NCBI GenBank assembly: GCA_963920575.1
Contig: OY986973.1
Location: forward strand, 23,044,304 to 23,108,303
DNA: 64,000 nucleotides
DNA from: Narthecium ossifragum
Taxonomy: Eukaryota > Streptophyta > Magnoliopsida > Dioscoreales > Nartheciaceae
Reading direction: 5' to 3'
The position numbers and the translations under genes were made by a program. Of this stretch, positions 1-12,600 are shown one piece after another. The notes beneath the pieces were generated by a model, which ran no database searches, had not been told where the DNA came from, and saw only the letters and a program-made list of their open reading frames with translations. Positions within the stretch are counted from its first letter, which is position 1. Each line of letters opens with the position of its first letter.

Positions 1-686
1 TTTCCAGCTCGGATGATAGAGGCCCTCTTTTTTCCACTTTTAGGATTTTACATCATCTCTCTTTTAAACAAAATGAGAAGATGGCATATAGTATATCTCT
101 AGGAAGAAGCTGTTGCTTTATCAGCTTTGGCAATTGATGTTGGAATTTGTTGAGTTATTTCACAGCAGTATAAGCAGAGATCATCTGAAAGATTTCTCTT
201 GGCCAAATTGCTATGACTTCTTTCTCTCACTTTATCTATTTCAATTCTTCTTTGGTGTCCAGCAGAATAGGAAAAACAACTGAAATCTATATGATAGTTC
301 TTCTTTCTACCTATAAAAGGGTCGTGTTGAAGAACAAATTATCTTATTGCCATATTGTTGGCTGGTTAATTACCTGAGCTCAAAGATGCCCTAAAAAGAA
401 ATAATCTACACAATCAATGATTGTGGGTTGAGTGGATTAAGGCTTCCCTTTCAAATGTGTTATATCATTTTAGCTATGTTATATTTCATGTATATTTTGA
501 AATTTAAAGCATATGGAAAAGAAATGTTGGTGCAAGTAAATTGCCAGGATAGATGAGATCATATGGCTCACTATCGTAGGGTATTGCAGTTTCTTTATAT
601 TAATTTCATCCTGGTATGGCCTAGTAAATTTGCTATATTGACTGATAATTGCTTTATTTATTGCAGGCTTTGATGCTTCTTCGACC
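1..686 (+). other. 5' noncoding part of the YL1-like gene
   Basis: No convincing coding exon is visible here. A splice acceptor (ttgcag, ending at 666) directly precedes the first coding exon, so this stretch is most simply an intron in the 5' UTR, with the transcription start left of the window. I cannot exclude an upstream coding exon outside the window. Confidence 0.5.
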
Positions 687-3334
687 ATGATGTCTTCAAT
701 ACCTACCGCCGTACCTACAATCAAAGCTTCATCTAAGAGTACTCTCGGTATACGTGATTTAATGTTAAAAAATTTTAGTTCGAATCAGTTACTATGCTTT
801 TATTCTTATTATCACTTTAGTAAGGCATTGCTATCTTTCTTTAGTCGATTTGAGGTCTATGTTCCATGGATATGTATGCTTTAGACCATAGTAATGCTTT
901 TCCCCCATAATGATATCTGTTTTTTGCATTGGATAGCTGATGTTTACTGAAGTTTATTTAACTGTTAAATTATAAAGCACTCTTCAAAATCAGTCGCACT
1001 TTTTGCTTAAAGGATAACATGTCCAACTTGCATCATTTAGTATGTCCAAAGGAAGCTAGTAGTTAATAGTGCATCTGATCACTCTCGGCACTTAGAAACA
1101 GGGAAAGGCTTTATTACTTTAGTGTGTGTTTGTTTGCATTTGATTCCAAAGGACCTTAAGCATACAGGAAGCTTGGTTGAGGCATTTGTTGCATCAAACT
1201 GTGAAGTATATGAAAGGATTTGTTTAGTGACATCAGTTGCTATGGAGGTGAGCACATGAAGGTAAATGTGAGTGACTAGTATATGCACTTTGACACTACG
1301 AGAGGTTTGCTATAGGAATGTGTCAAAACTGCATTCATGTAAACTTGTAAGGTGACGGTGTACATTATGTTGAGAAGCTTTGTGCTAATGCCAATGGGAA
1401 AGCACACTTGTCGTCGCAGTTAGTTATACGGAGTTTATATGAATATCACATGAATCCACAGTTATTTGATGAATTATAGTTGAAGTAAATGTTTAAGATT
1501 TCTATGTGATACTATAATCTTTACGCACATTATGGTTCAATAAGGAAATCTTGAGAAGTATTTACGGTAGCCTATAGCGAAGGAAAGGTTTTTCAATTAC
1601 TACATTTCACAAGGTATTAGTGTAAATATTTTAAGATATCAACTAGGTGCTGGCAAAGTATATATTGTAGTGGTGGGCATTAAAACATTATTCACAAACA
1701 TAAGGTCAGAGTGGAGTCGAGCCTGTTGAACGCAAATGATTTAAATTTTTTGCAGTGGGGATTGGAGTAGTGTATTTCTGAAGTCTTTTTTGTGCAACTA
1801 GATATAATTAGGTGGCTGAATATTAAGGAAACGATAACAATCAGTAGCTGACTGTAATTGTCTATTTTTAAGTTTTTATGTTGGTGTCGAGTTCAAAATA
1901 TTCATGCTTGTTCATTTTGGTCTTTGTCATAGGAGCTTTCTTTCCTCAAAGGATAGTTTGTGATTATACATTGATGAATAATGTGGCAATTCTACTCATC
2001 AAATGGCCTGAAGTTTTAGCCATTACTCTATTCCTCGTCTTTTTTAAAACCATGAAATATTAATTGTAGTTCATGCTACAGTGTTTGATCTTATGGTTCA
2101 TTCAAATTGTTTCTCCCAAACTGACCAATGAAGAAATATTCACTGTGGTGTCATCTTCTTGCAGAAAAGGCAGAGATTCAGCATGGACAGAGGCTCCACC
2201 TCACTAAGTCTTGTGTGCCATTACCTTGCAAGCAATCTCATCAGTTTTCTGGCAGAAAAAGCTCTTCACATTCTCGGAAACTAGCCTCTACTACTATGAT
2301 ATGTGCTGCCGCTGCCTTGGTATGTGCATCTTTAGGTTTGATCACAAGTTGAAAAGAAATGATGATGCATAAATAGATGCTGGAACAAGCAGGATTGGCC
2401 ATAATGATGAGAAATTTGAGCTTTCCAATAAAATATTCAAACTCAGCCAATTATTTCTTTGTTCGTTTTTATGAAGCTTTGCGTGATTTTGATACTAGGA
2501 CTAGAGGGCAATTTTGACAGAAGCCTATGGTATGATCCAAGTACTTTAGGATAGAAGAGCTTAAACTAAAACTGTGAGGCTTTCATGTTGTTTATGTGAT
2601 TGTTGTCGTTTGGCAGTGTCTTACTAGATGTGTATCTCAGTTTTAGATAGACTTTTGCTTGCAATGTGAAATGAACAACTTGCCTTGCTTATATGGTCAA
2701 TTGAGGGAGTTTGTAATATTCACGGCATATCTACTCTTTAGCATCCTTGTTCTCTATATCTGTCTGTTTTTTTCTTTCTGGTGCACGTATAAGTTGACTT
2801 TGCTATATTCACGGCATATTTACTCTTGAGCATCCTTGCTCATTATGTCTGTCTGTTCTTTCTTTCTGGTGCACGTATAAGTTGACTTTGCTTCAATTAT
2901 GCAATGTCAAAGCTTACATCAGTAATATGTGAGACTAACTATCTGATTTATGTTTTTTAACCAGAATGCGAGGTGTGGGGCAGAGCAGACACAAACTGTT
3001 ACGCGTCAATCATCAACAATCACGATTGCTCCCATCCAAGGTACTAATTAAAATAAACTGAGCAAACTTAGCATCCTATCTTCGCCATGCTCTGTATCAC
3101 TGTCATAGGAAAACTGATTACGGATGATCTACAGGCAAGGAAAAGTCGCCAGAGCTCGATGATGGAGGTACTGGTTTACCACCACGTGATGATGGTGATG
3201 GTGGGGGAGGTGGAGGCGGCGGAGGAGGGCCTGCCTGGTCAGGCGGTTTCTTCTTTTTCGGTCTGCTTGCATTTCTAGGCCTCCTGAAAGATCAAGAGAG
3301 TGAAGGGCCATACAGGAATAGCAGGAGGGGATGA
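687..3334 (+). CDS. YL1: YELLOW LEAF 1 / RF2-like glycine-rich organelle protein
   Basis: Four coding exons, 687-747, 2165-2319, 2965-3040 and 3135-3334, join in phase to 163 aa. The start is the first of two adjacent ATGs. The N-terminal ~75 residues are Ser/Lys-rich and acid-poor, as in plastid or mitochondrial transit peptides. The middle is polar (EQTQTVTRQSSTITIAPIQG). The C-terminal third has a run of about ten glycines, then WSGGFFFFGLLAFLGLLKD, a likely membrane segment, and an acidic/basic tail. This C-terminal layout is what I know of rice YELLOW LEAF 1 (chloroplast) and fertility restorer RF2 (mitochondrion). The family link is recalled, not searched. Role inferred: small organelle membrane-associated protein. 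It ends 1.2 kb from the convergent B-box gene. Confidence 0.85.
2718..2892 (+). repeat. Two-copy tandem repeat in YL1 intron 2
   Basis: Two copies of a unit of about 89 bp beginning attcacggcatat (2718 and 2807), each ending near aagttgactttgct. They differ at a handful of positions. The repeat lies wholly inside the intron between exons 2 and 3 and does not touch the splice sites. Confidence 0.85.
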
Positions 3335-4574
3335 TCGATCTAAATAATTAGCATTTCAACTTTCTCCGACAATAATGATGCTATCCATGTATGTAATTCT
3401 ATCTGAACTTGGCATAATGAGGATTACGAGTTGATATGCTTGCCTGTTGTTCTACCTTAAAAGCTGCCTATTACGGAGTTGAAATGATTTTAAAGAGAAC
3501 ATATCAAGAATCTGGAATCGATTTTGTTTCTTGATAGATTGTTGTTCCTTGAAGTACATTCCTCCGTTGTTGCTGCGAACTTAAAAAGTCAGTGATGTAT
3601 ACATTTGCAAGTTGCTTCTCTAGTTGGTATTTTTCAAGTTAAAATGCAGCTATTTCTTTTGTAACATCTGGCATGGCCCCATACTAGATAAGCTTCACCT
3701 CTTTATTTTAGAACATTACGAACCTTAACTAGTCCACCTTACCTTGTTGGATTCGACCATCTGCAATAAGAAAATGAAGCTCGTGTTGTAGGAGATCATC
3801 AATGGAAATTCTTCTAAGAAAGGATAGATTGGAAATGGAGGAAGTGGTTTCCCAATTTCCTCAAGAGCGTCTTTGGTCGCAAGGAAGTGGAGAAAATAAG
3901 TAGGCTATTGTCTAGTGTTTGGTTGCTAGAACAAGTCGTGAAAGTAACTTCCTGCGCTTCGTGAAACCTACTTCCTCTCCAAAAGTCAAGTCAAACAACA
4001 AGAAATGATCCACATGCCCTGGGAAGTCACTTCTGGAAACTATATTCTCTAGAAATCACTTCCGTCTCTTCTACTTCTCTCAACCAAACACAAAAAGATA
4101 GGAAATATATATATTCTTTTCTTTTCTTTTCTTTACGGGCAAAACCGATGACACTGAGAGCTTACTTCTCTTTTTGGTTTCTCACAACTGACTAGTGATA
4201 TGGAAATTTACATATAAAAGGAAGATATGGAAATTTACATATAAAAGGAAGCCTTTGGTAGTAACAGGATATGCCTAGAACCAGTGATTGGAACTTAGAT
4301 CCTTCACCCAAATCCAGGAAAACCATACAACAAAAGGAGAAGAAAGGACCCATATGTGCTTTTCCAAAAAATCGAGCAGAAATGCCCCTTGCTAGAATTA
4401 CTGATTGCAGACATCTCACAACATAATGGAGACATTCCATGGTTGGGGAGGACAATGGGGTCCTTGAATTGGTCCTATCACTCTGAAACCCAAGATTTCC
4501 TTCATGTGAGGTTTGGCGAGCTTGTGCTGTTTTCTAGTGTGGGGAACAATTGGTGTTGATCCGAAAAAAAATAT
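3335..4574. other. Convergent intergenic region with short repeats
   Basis: Holds the two 3' UTRs. A possible small MITE lies at about 3915-4091: gtgtttggttg at 3915-3925 is matched by its inverted copy at 4081-4091. A 27-bp tandem duplication (atggaaatttacatataaaa core) lies at about 4198-4251. A (cttt)n tract is near 4115-4135. No further gene seen. Confidence 0.5.
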
Positions 4575-7377
4575 TCATTGAACACTTGTTTCAGGCGGCG
4601 ATGGAAAGGCTTTGTTGTTCTCTGAGTAGCTTCTTGTTTGGCACCATGGGCTTCTTTCATTCTGTGGATCATAGTCATAAGAATCACCCGCCTTCACGAA
4701 ACGCCCCTTGACACGCTTCCTGCTGTCTGCCCTGGCCTTGCGGGATGCATATCGAATTTTCTTCTCAAACCTGCTTAAAATAAGAGCAAAAAGATTCTCT
4801 TAACAATTGAACTTTGATCCATGCTATCCAGTACAGCTAAGCGATTCATGCAAAACAAAGTTCAGCAGCAATGAATTCTGTAAAGCACACAATTGGACCA
4901 GTTGAACATATTCAAAACAATGTTCAGCAGGAAGGATTTTTCTAAAGCCTGCAGCACAATTGGGGTAGCTGAACCATATATCAAATTGTAACAACCATCC
5001 ATCTTGCCAGCTGAAAACTGGCTTTAAATTTATTTTGGAGCCTCAACTAGTCTTTATGTTTCAGGAAATGATGATAAGGGTCATCAACAAAGATTGCAGC
5101 AAAATGCCAACCAGACAAGAAGTTGCTCTATTTTAAAAAGCTGGAAACAGTACAAAGAAAATGATAATCTCGATTCATCAAAGGAAGTTTCCGAAGAAGA
5201 TAGATTAACTTGCATGTCGTCATTTGAAAGGAATGATGATAAAATAGTTTAATAGATGCCATACCTTCTACGGTATCATAGCACTTGATTTTGATGTGTG
5301 ACTCATAGGGAAAACTTTGGACGTGATTGAAATGAGGATGGATGTCTCTGTTTAAGGATTTGCAACCAGGGAACTGAATGAACAAAACCTTTGGACAGAT
5401 ATGATCTAAACAAAGAATGGGCAACTTGATTGCGCAAGATTCATACAGACTTGGAAAGTAAACATTAAATACACAGCTAAATAGTAAGTGACAATACATA
5501 GTGTAAATCCCAGAGTTGTGCACATAGCGTACAATGCATGAGCAAATTTCAACATCAATAAGGTTTGGCTTACTTGCGTGTTTTCTTTTTTTCCTGGTAA
5601 CGCTTGACGGCACTGTCCCTGTTAGCAGGAGGGTATGAAGAGCCATCAGAAACAGGAGGGAACCATGGAGTTTCACCCATGGCAAGCATCGATGACATGC
5701 CACAATCCTGATAATCTCCGCCGCTGCTCTCACCAGTCAAACTAGAAAAAGAAAGAGATAAGCTGGAATGAGCTTGCATCGCAGCAAAATACAGGGCAGG
5801 ATCTGCTTTGTTTCCTGGGTTGGACATTAGAGAATCAGCGGATATGCCATGTGCTGCCTGCAGTGCCTGAAGCTGTCCAGCAGATGATGCCTGCAAAAGA
5901 TAATGATGGTGAAGATATTACAATCAATAGCATGCTTATGCATAACACTCTAATAACATGGTGATGCAATAATGTGCAGGCAACTAAGAGTAATGCTTCT
6001 CATCGCATTCCATGTTGATATGCAGATACTATCAAAGATTACTATATACTTTGAGTGTGCAAGGTGCATGTGGAATATGCAAAATTGCACATATATTTGT
6101 GCAAGAAATTGAGGCTCCACATGTGTTTCATAAGGATCTTGACTGTTTGAATGGAATATAGATTGGTTACCAATCCTTTTCCGAGCACCTTTGCTGAGAT
6201 CTTACGCTCGCAGCAAGGAAAAGTTACTGTGTTACGATAGCATGGAGAAAGAGGTCTAGGAATGTGTACCTCTGCAATAAAATCACTCTGGCAGTTGCTG
6301 TTGGAAGCAGACATGTCCATTTTAAACAAACCATCATTCCCAGCATCATCCAACAGCTTTCCTGTTTTATGAGATCCAGCGAAAAGCCCGTCATAATTCT
6401 CCAAGCTCAAGTCCACATCATCAAAGCTAAAATCTTCGTAGAAGTGATCCTCCTTGCAAATTGCAAGGTCGTTTGTTCCAGCACAAGATACCTGCAAAAT
6501 GTACCAAGGAGGAAGATTGAAATGATCATTTGTTCCATCACAAGATAACTGCCGAAAGCAACAAAAGGCAGAACAGAATATACACTTCTTTTTTGTTTTT
6601 TAGAAGTTTATACACTAAAGAAACTCGGACCTCTTCATAACTTTTTTAAGCAAAACAATGAGTGACCATGGAGCTTCTGTTGTCATTTGAACTATTAATG
6701 AGTGGAGATAACCTAAATCGATTGTATGAAGGAGCAAACGTAGGTACAAAGACACCTTATGCTTGGATAGGGAAAAAATATTGACACACCTTAGGTGTTG
6801 TTGAGTCCACAGATACAGCAGGCTGATCTGCAGCATATGGCAATGGATTCAAGGCAGACATTGAAGATGAGCTAATCCAAGTATTGAACTTATCAGCATT
6901 TTCAAGATCATTCAACCTATCTGCACCAGCCAAATCTACAGTGCTGCTATTCCCTGGAGGTTCCCAACAATCATTGACACTATTTTCGTTGATGCTCATC
7001 AAACATGAGCATTGCTCACAGGTCGAAGCCACTCTAGTCGGGAACTCTGGTAAAAAGGGCCAAATTCTGGAAAGTTCTGCTGCTGATGGACAGCCTGAAT
7101 AGTAGTTGATTGTCTGCCTTCTATGCCCAGAACTTGACAGCGAGCAATTATGCCCATTCCAATCACAACTTTCGCAGATCGAAATATTTTCCTCGATGCA
7201 CCTCACATCAGCAGGTTGCGAGTTGCATTTGTCGCATAAGAGAGTCCGTGAATGGCGCCGAGAAAGTGCATTTGCAGAATGAATGGTGCGGTCACACGAC
7301 AAGCATAAGGAAGCAGCATCTGATCTGCAGTACACCATTGCTCGTTGCTCCCCACAGAAATTACAAAGAGGGCTCAT
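4575..7377 (-). CDS. CONSTANS-like B-box (BBX) transcription factor with CCT domain
   Basis: Four coding exons on the minus strand, 7377-6790, 6491-6270, 5890-5574 and 4770-4575, give 440 aa. Residues ~5-45 form B-box 1 (C5, C8, with [20 protein letters not shown]) and residues ~48-90 B-box 2 ([20 protein letters not shown]). The CCT domain at about 360-405 is split by the last intron and reads [20 protein letters not shown], the usual nuclear-import/DNA-binding core. Two B-boxes plus CCT, and the [12 protein letters not shown] segment after B-box 2, place it with COL9/COL10-type proteins (light and flowering regulators in Arabidopsis). The ATG at 7377 follows a splice acceptor by four bases; the upstream in-frame ATG at 7389 falls in the intron. 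Nuclear regulator; exact ortholog uncertain. Confidence 0.93.
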
Positions 7378-8439
7378 CTTGCTGTACAAAGAACCAATAA
7401 ATTTAGAATTGTTTGATAAAAAAAGTCAGTAACAAGCATGAAATCAATGCCCCAAGACACTAAGAATATTCCTATGAATCTCATTTGCAAAACTTTTTAT
7501 GCGTGTCGAATATACTGAAGCAAGAAAGATAAGCAAATGTACTTTTTCATGAATAAAACACTTCATGTATGTTTAAATGAAAAAATGGGTCTTTTGGTTG
7601 ATGCTGTAACCAACATACAACGTTCTCTACATCTCAAATTGAGGTGTCGAAATCAGACTAAAAGGCATCTATAAAGCACACGAAATCACAGATAAAACAT
7701 ATCATTCCAACATTTTCACCTTCATATACATGATAAAAAACTAAAGAGACTAGTTCCAAGTTCAGAAAATTTCCGGCTTCCATAGAAGGAAAAACGGAAG
7801 CTCAACAAAAAGGGCCTCTCACACATGAAATTTGCAATTACTTGACCACCAAAGCCTTAATGCAAGAGTAGTAGGCATCTCATAATCCATGGATCTCAAC
7901 AGACCATACTCTCCGATTTTAAGGACTCCACAAGTGATCTCCGGCAAGAAGGATCTAAACAGGCTAAACTATGCTCATTTCTATACAATAAGTTAATGGT
8001 AATTCACAAAACCACTTTCAACTGAAACTCCACACGAATCAATCAATTTGTTCTTGCCACTCTTTTATTATTACTTCGCATATCGCATAAGAATCATGTC
8101 TGAATGGATTTTCTATAACTCCGAGACAAGGGATTTTACATGCAGAATAATAATCACCCAAACCAACAAAATTGAGTCATAAAAGCACCAAAATAAAATG
8201 GGGGAAATACCAAGAAAAGGTCACTCATTCCTAGCCTACAAAGAGATCACCTCACCATAAAATCCAAATCCACCAGAATAATCCAAAATATTAACCTAAT
8301 AAATCCAAAAAAAAAAATCCTACCACTAGCTCCAATAAGCACCACAACCATCTTTACCACCACCTCTCAAAAAAGTCAGTAAAACCCTCAAAAAATCAAT
8401 CAAAAGTTCCAAATTTATACACAAAGGAGGAATTCCTCA

Positions 8440-8910
8440 CCGAATTCTACAAACCAATCGCGTCCATCTCCATCAAAAACCCAGCTTAGACCGAGAAATA
8501 GAGGAAACAAGCGAGAGAGAGCTCTAGAGAGAGTATTGAGAGAAGAAGAGAACAAGATAGATATATACTCGGGAGACCCATTCTATAGTAAACCTCTCCC
8601 TTAAGTACACCATAATAAGCTTACCACTCTCACGTGTCACTAAGACTACCGATTAAAAAGGGGCCACGTTTTAAACAACTCTCACACGAGGAGTAATGAG
8701 ATGGCGCCACGTATGGGGTTGAAGATAAGGGGAGGTGCTGATGAGGGATATCGACGGTGGGAGCCCACGTGGGAGGTAGAGAGGCCTTCGTTTTAGCGCT
8801 TTTGGAGGGGCATTCCCGTAATACGTGGAGCAGATCAGGTTCTGTTTGGAGACAAGCGCCAACGAAGCAAAGCACGAGACCTAATGCCCTATGATATCGG
8901 GACACGTGGA
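8440..8910 (-). promoter_or_regulatory. Promoter and 5' UTR exon of the BBX gene with three G-boxes
   Basis: On the minus strand a TATATAT box (8561-8567) is followed by a CT-rich leader (~8540-8452) ending at a probable donor (ttcg|gtgagg), so the 5' UTR has an intron of about 1.07 kb before the ATG. Upstream are three perfect CACGTG G-boxes (8631-8636, 8766-8771, 8903-8908) plus other ACGT cores near 8644, 8706 and 8822. G-boxes bind bZIP/bHLH factors such as HY5 and PIFs, which would fit a light-regulated gene. That regulation is inference. Confidence 0.6.
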
Positions 8911-9406
8911 TCCGGCGACCGTGTCCAACGGTCTCCGGCAGACCAGCCGACCGCCCCGCCCCAATACCGTGCTCCCGACCGGACCGGGCCGAACCGAAAC
9001 GGTCCGAGCCGGTTTCGAGATTTTTTATCACTATATTTTGACCATTTGTTTAGGATCATATTTGAAATTTCTTGCAAGGAGAGCTAATTAATGGGATTTT
9101 TCCCACTATATTTTGACCATTTTTTACAAATTTCTTGCAATGAATTGATACGTAAGATAAATGCATGAACAAAGCCGGCGTTGAGACAAATATTATATAC
9201 TCCCATAAGCCCACGTCATTACAATATAGTAATAACTCCACGATTCTAAAAACAAATCCCGAAAACTTTCAAAGATTTAGCTTGATTTCTACAAAGCATA
9301 GATATGATTTAATCCGAGTATTATCATGAGTTAACCTTATAAGCACAACCTTTTTGAAAGTAGAGTACCAATGTGAGGCTTCTATGTACACATACATTTG
9401 GTCTGC
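8911..9406. other. Spacer between KNL1 3' end and the BBX promoter
   Basis: No coding signal. A degenerate two-copy repeat is present: cactatattttgaccattt occurs at about 9030 and 9104, each followed within 45 bases by aaatttcttgcaa. The rest is probably 3' UTR and downstream sequence of KNL1. Confidence 0.4.
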
Positions 9407-9651
9407 TGCCATCTTAAGTGTGGGATCTATGACGGGAAAGGTTCTCGGATTTATCAGCTTGAAGCCTGCACCACCTGAGAAACACTCCGGCGGAGCCGCA
9501 GGATCATGGCACGGCCATTTTGAAGTATCTGCCATCTCAGGAGTGGGATCATGTTGGCAATGGTACTCGGATTTATCAGCTTGAAGCCTGCACCACCTGG
9601 GAAACACTCCGGCAGAGCCGCAGGATCATGGCACGGCCATTTTGAAGTATC
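9407..9651. repeat. 122-bp tandem duplication across the KNL1 stop codon
   Basis: Two adjacent copies (about 9407-9528 and 9529-9651) of one unit. The right copy encodes the last ~25 residues of KNL1 (QILQNGRAMILRLCRSVSQV) and its stop. The left copy lies downstream in the 3' UTR and still carries nearly the same codons and stop. Copies differ at about a dozen positions. Confidence 0.85.
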
Positions 9652-12600
9652 TGAACCGCTCGCAAGATTTCATCCATGACTGATGCTGGTAATGTTGATT
9701 GTGCTCCAATAATTTTAACATGCACATGAGATGGTTCGGAGGGGTACACCGCGCTGCTTATAAAGAAAAACATCAGTTTATGAGTGAGACATATCAATTA
9801 AGTAGTACAAAGATGTGGCATTTTATATGTGACGAACCATTTCAGATCAATCATGTTGATTCCCAAAGTCACCCTTCGGCCGCTTTTAAAGCACAGAAAA
9901 CAGAGATGCAATGCAAGCTGACCTGCTGAGAATCGAAACAAACCACCAATGCGTAAGTTCAAGCCCTTAATACTGACAAAATGAACTGAAGTTTCAAAGT
10001 TATCTCAAGTGGATGTAATAGAATAACAAGGAAAGATCAATAAATATACAAGTGGATGTGATAGAATAACAAGGAAAGATCAATAAATATAGAGAGAGAG
10101 CTCAAGTATTTGTCAACCCAAAATAGTATGGATATATATTGGTAAGTTTGTTGCCTCTTTGAATTCAGATAACGAATCCCGTTACATAATTATGCTAGGA
10201 CAGGAACAGAAGCAAAACAAAATGCTGCAAGTAGGAGAAAAATAAGTACAGATATATTGGTAGCTTTATTGCCTCTTTGAAATTCAACAACAAATACCGT
10301 GTCAAAATATGCAAGGACAGGAACAGAAGCAAAATGATGCTATAAGTAGGAGAAAAATAGCAATAGATATATTGGTAAGTTTCTTGCCTCTTGAATTCCG
10401 ACAACGCATCCATTTCATAAATATGCTAGGACAGAAACAGAAACAAAATGCTACAAGTAGGAGAAAAATAAAACTCATGAAGCCTACAAACTAGTAATGA
10501 GAATATAAAATACTAAAAAAGCAACAGACCTGCCTTTCATTGGACAAGCTAAGAAGAGAAACATGTATGCCTAGCAGAATTTCTTACAGCATTCAGATTG
10601 AAAACTTGACGAGACCAAACTTGAATTCTCTATTCGTGCTACTTGGACTTCATCAAGCACCTCAAGTAGGTTGCCCAACAAGAAACTAGTTACCTGTATA
10701 AAGAGCTGGCAAGCATGAGGATGCAGGTTTTAGGGTACAAATATAGTGGAATAAAGGAAGACTCGTATTAATTCTTCATGCTATGGAAAATGTGCAGAAG
10801 CACATTAAAAATAAGTGAGATTAACCAATCAGGTTTCACAAACCAAAAACTGGGCACTTGTAGCAACAAGCAACAGAATGTTTTGGTCACCTACGTCATT
10901 ATCTGTTGCTCTTTGCTATCATGAGTTTGAAGACCAACCTAAATTATTAATGTTGTTACACTGATGCCATGACTGATAAATTTCCACAAATACCTAGTCT
11001 GTATTTCTTTGAGTTTATGTCGTGACTGAGATGATCTCCCATCATCTCCTGAAATAAGATCATCTGGGAAAACCCATAAGATTACCCAGCAACTGGCTGC
11101 TATTGCTCCCTCCTAAACAGATAAAGAGTAATTTACATGAAGGCCTTGTTTAAGCTACTGCAAGCTTATTGATTCTGCCAGTTGCCCAACAGTAAATATT
11201 TTTTTCAGAGGGTATACAGATACAAAAATACAGCACCATCAACTGAAATAAGGTGAAACGCAGATGCTGCGAATGTCGTGTTATCTGATTTTGTGGAGGG
11301 CCAAGAGTACTTACCCAAGTAAAAGCTTCCCTCAAGTGTAATTGAATCGTTAAAATATGGTCCCTGCTCTATATTAACTTGTGAAACTAATTAGCACTTG
11401 CATCCTGCAGACAGGGATCCCGCTAATCTTGTTCTGACACCTTCCTTCTTTGTCTGATTATTTTACTGAGATCCAAGTAACTTGTTTTAAGTCTTCATGG
11501 CCATAGAAGCTCTGTGCTAAATAGAAACATGCAGCACTTACATCTAAAGAATGACGATACAGAAGCAACACCATAAACCAGGCAACGAATTTTAAGTTCA
11601 ACTACATCATAGTAAACTGAGCCTATACAGCTATGAACTACAAGTTTACAACTATTACCTCATCAATCAGGATCTCTACTCCACAAAAAATACAGTACAA
11701 TTTTACGTGCAAAATATAGTCACATAACAATTGAACTAGAAACAAAGCAGCATTCAAAAAATCTGCACAAAACAAAGGTCAGAAACTAGACTAGAAAGTT
11801 TACAACAATCGGGTGGGGGGGGAGGCCATAGAAAGGTCATGGAATTCGATCATCTTACTGAAGTCTGTTCTTGAAAGCTCTTTGAACAGGTAAGTCTGTG
11901 ATCATTGTCCAAATTGAAAACAGATGCAAAGACCAGGCGCGCATTCATGCTAGGAAATTTCTAGAAACCAAGGTATCAGAAGATTATATTAGGAGCACGT
12001 AGGATAAACCAAAGATGCAATAATGACAAAAAAAAATACAAGTTTTCAGCCGAACATGACATTGCAACCTTTTCAATGTTTTCATCATTCAACAGGTTAT
12101 TGACAACAATAGCAGGAACTGGACCAATGTTTATACCAAACCTGCCACGTAAAAAACACAAAAACTTTAAGGCGGAGAATAGTATAGTACTTTACAAAAC
12201 ACAGATGTCTATCTCATCCCATGGAGATGAAAAATCAGCAGAGAGTATTCACCTCTGTGAGAGCATATTGCAGTAGTTGAGCACAATGTCATGTTGGTCT
12301 TTCTTATTCACTAAACCGCTTAATTTCCATAGCTAGGATAAACTCAAATGTGTCAGCAAACTAACTTCATATGACAGGCAGATTCAACATCAACTAATCT
12401 GAAGACATACATGCAAATCTTGATGGACGGCCCTGCTATGTGTTTTAACTTCTAAATGCTCACTGACAACTTTAACTATTCCATCACAACTTGCATTCCC
12501 TTTGATCTTGAAGGAAGACGCAAATGATTTCATCAAATGCTTCACTTTCTGGTCCAGCATTTCAAGTTCTTGTCTCATTGACACCACTTTAATCTTCTGC

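Noticed and set aside
8630..9091. Overlapping 60-130-codon frames between BBX and KNL1
   Set aside because: They sit in the GC-rich G-box promoter, lie on both strands, and show no protein-like pattern or splice context.
11020..11400. Extra KNL1 exon between those ending at 11859 and starting at 10693
   Set aside because: A donor-like taagtac near 11310 suggested an exon, but joining the flanking exons directly keeps phase 0 and gives continuous family-like sequence (EQTS|VTSFLLGNLLE).
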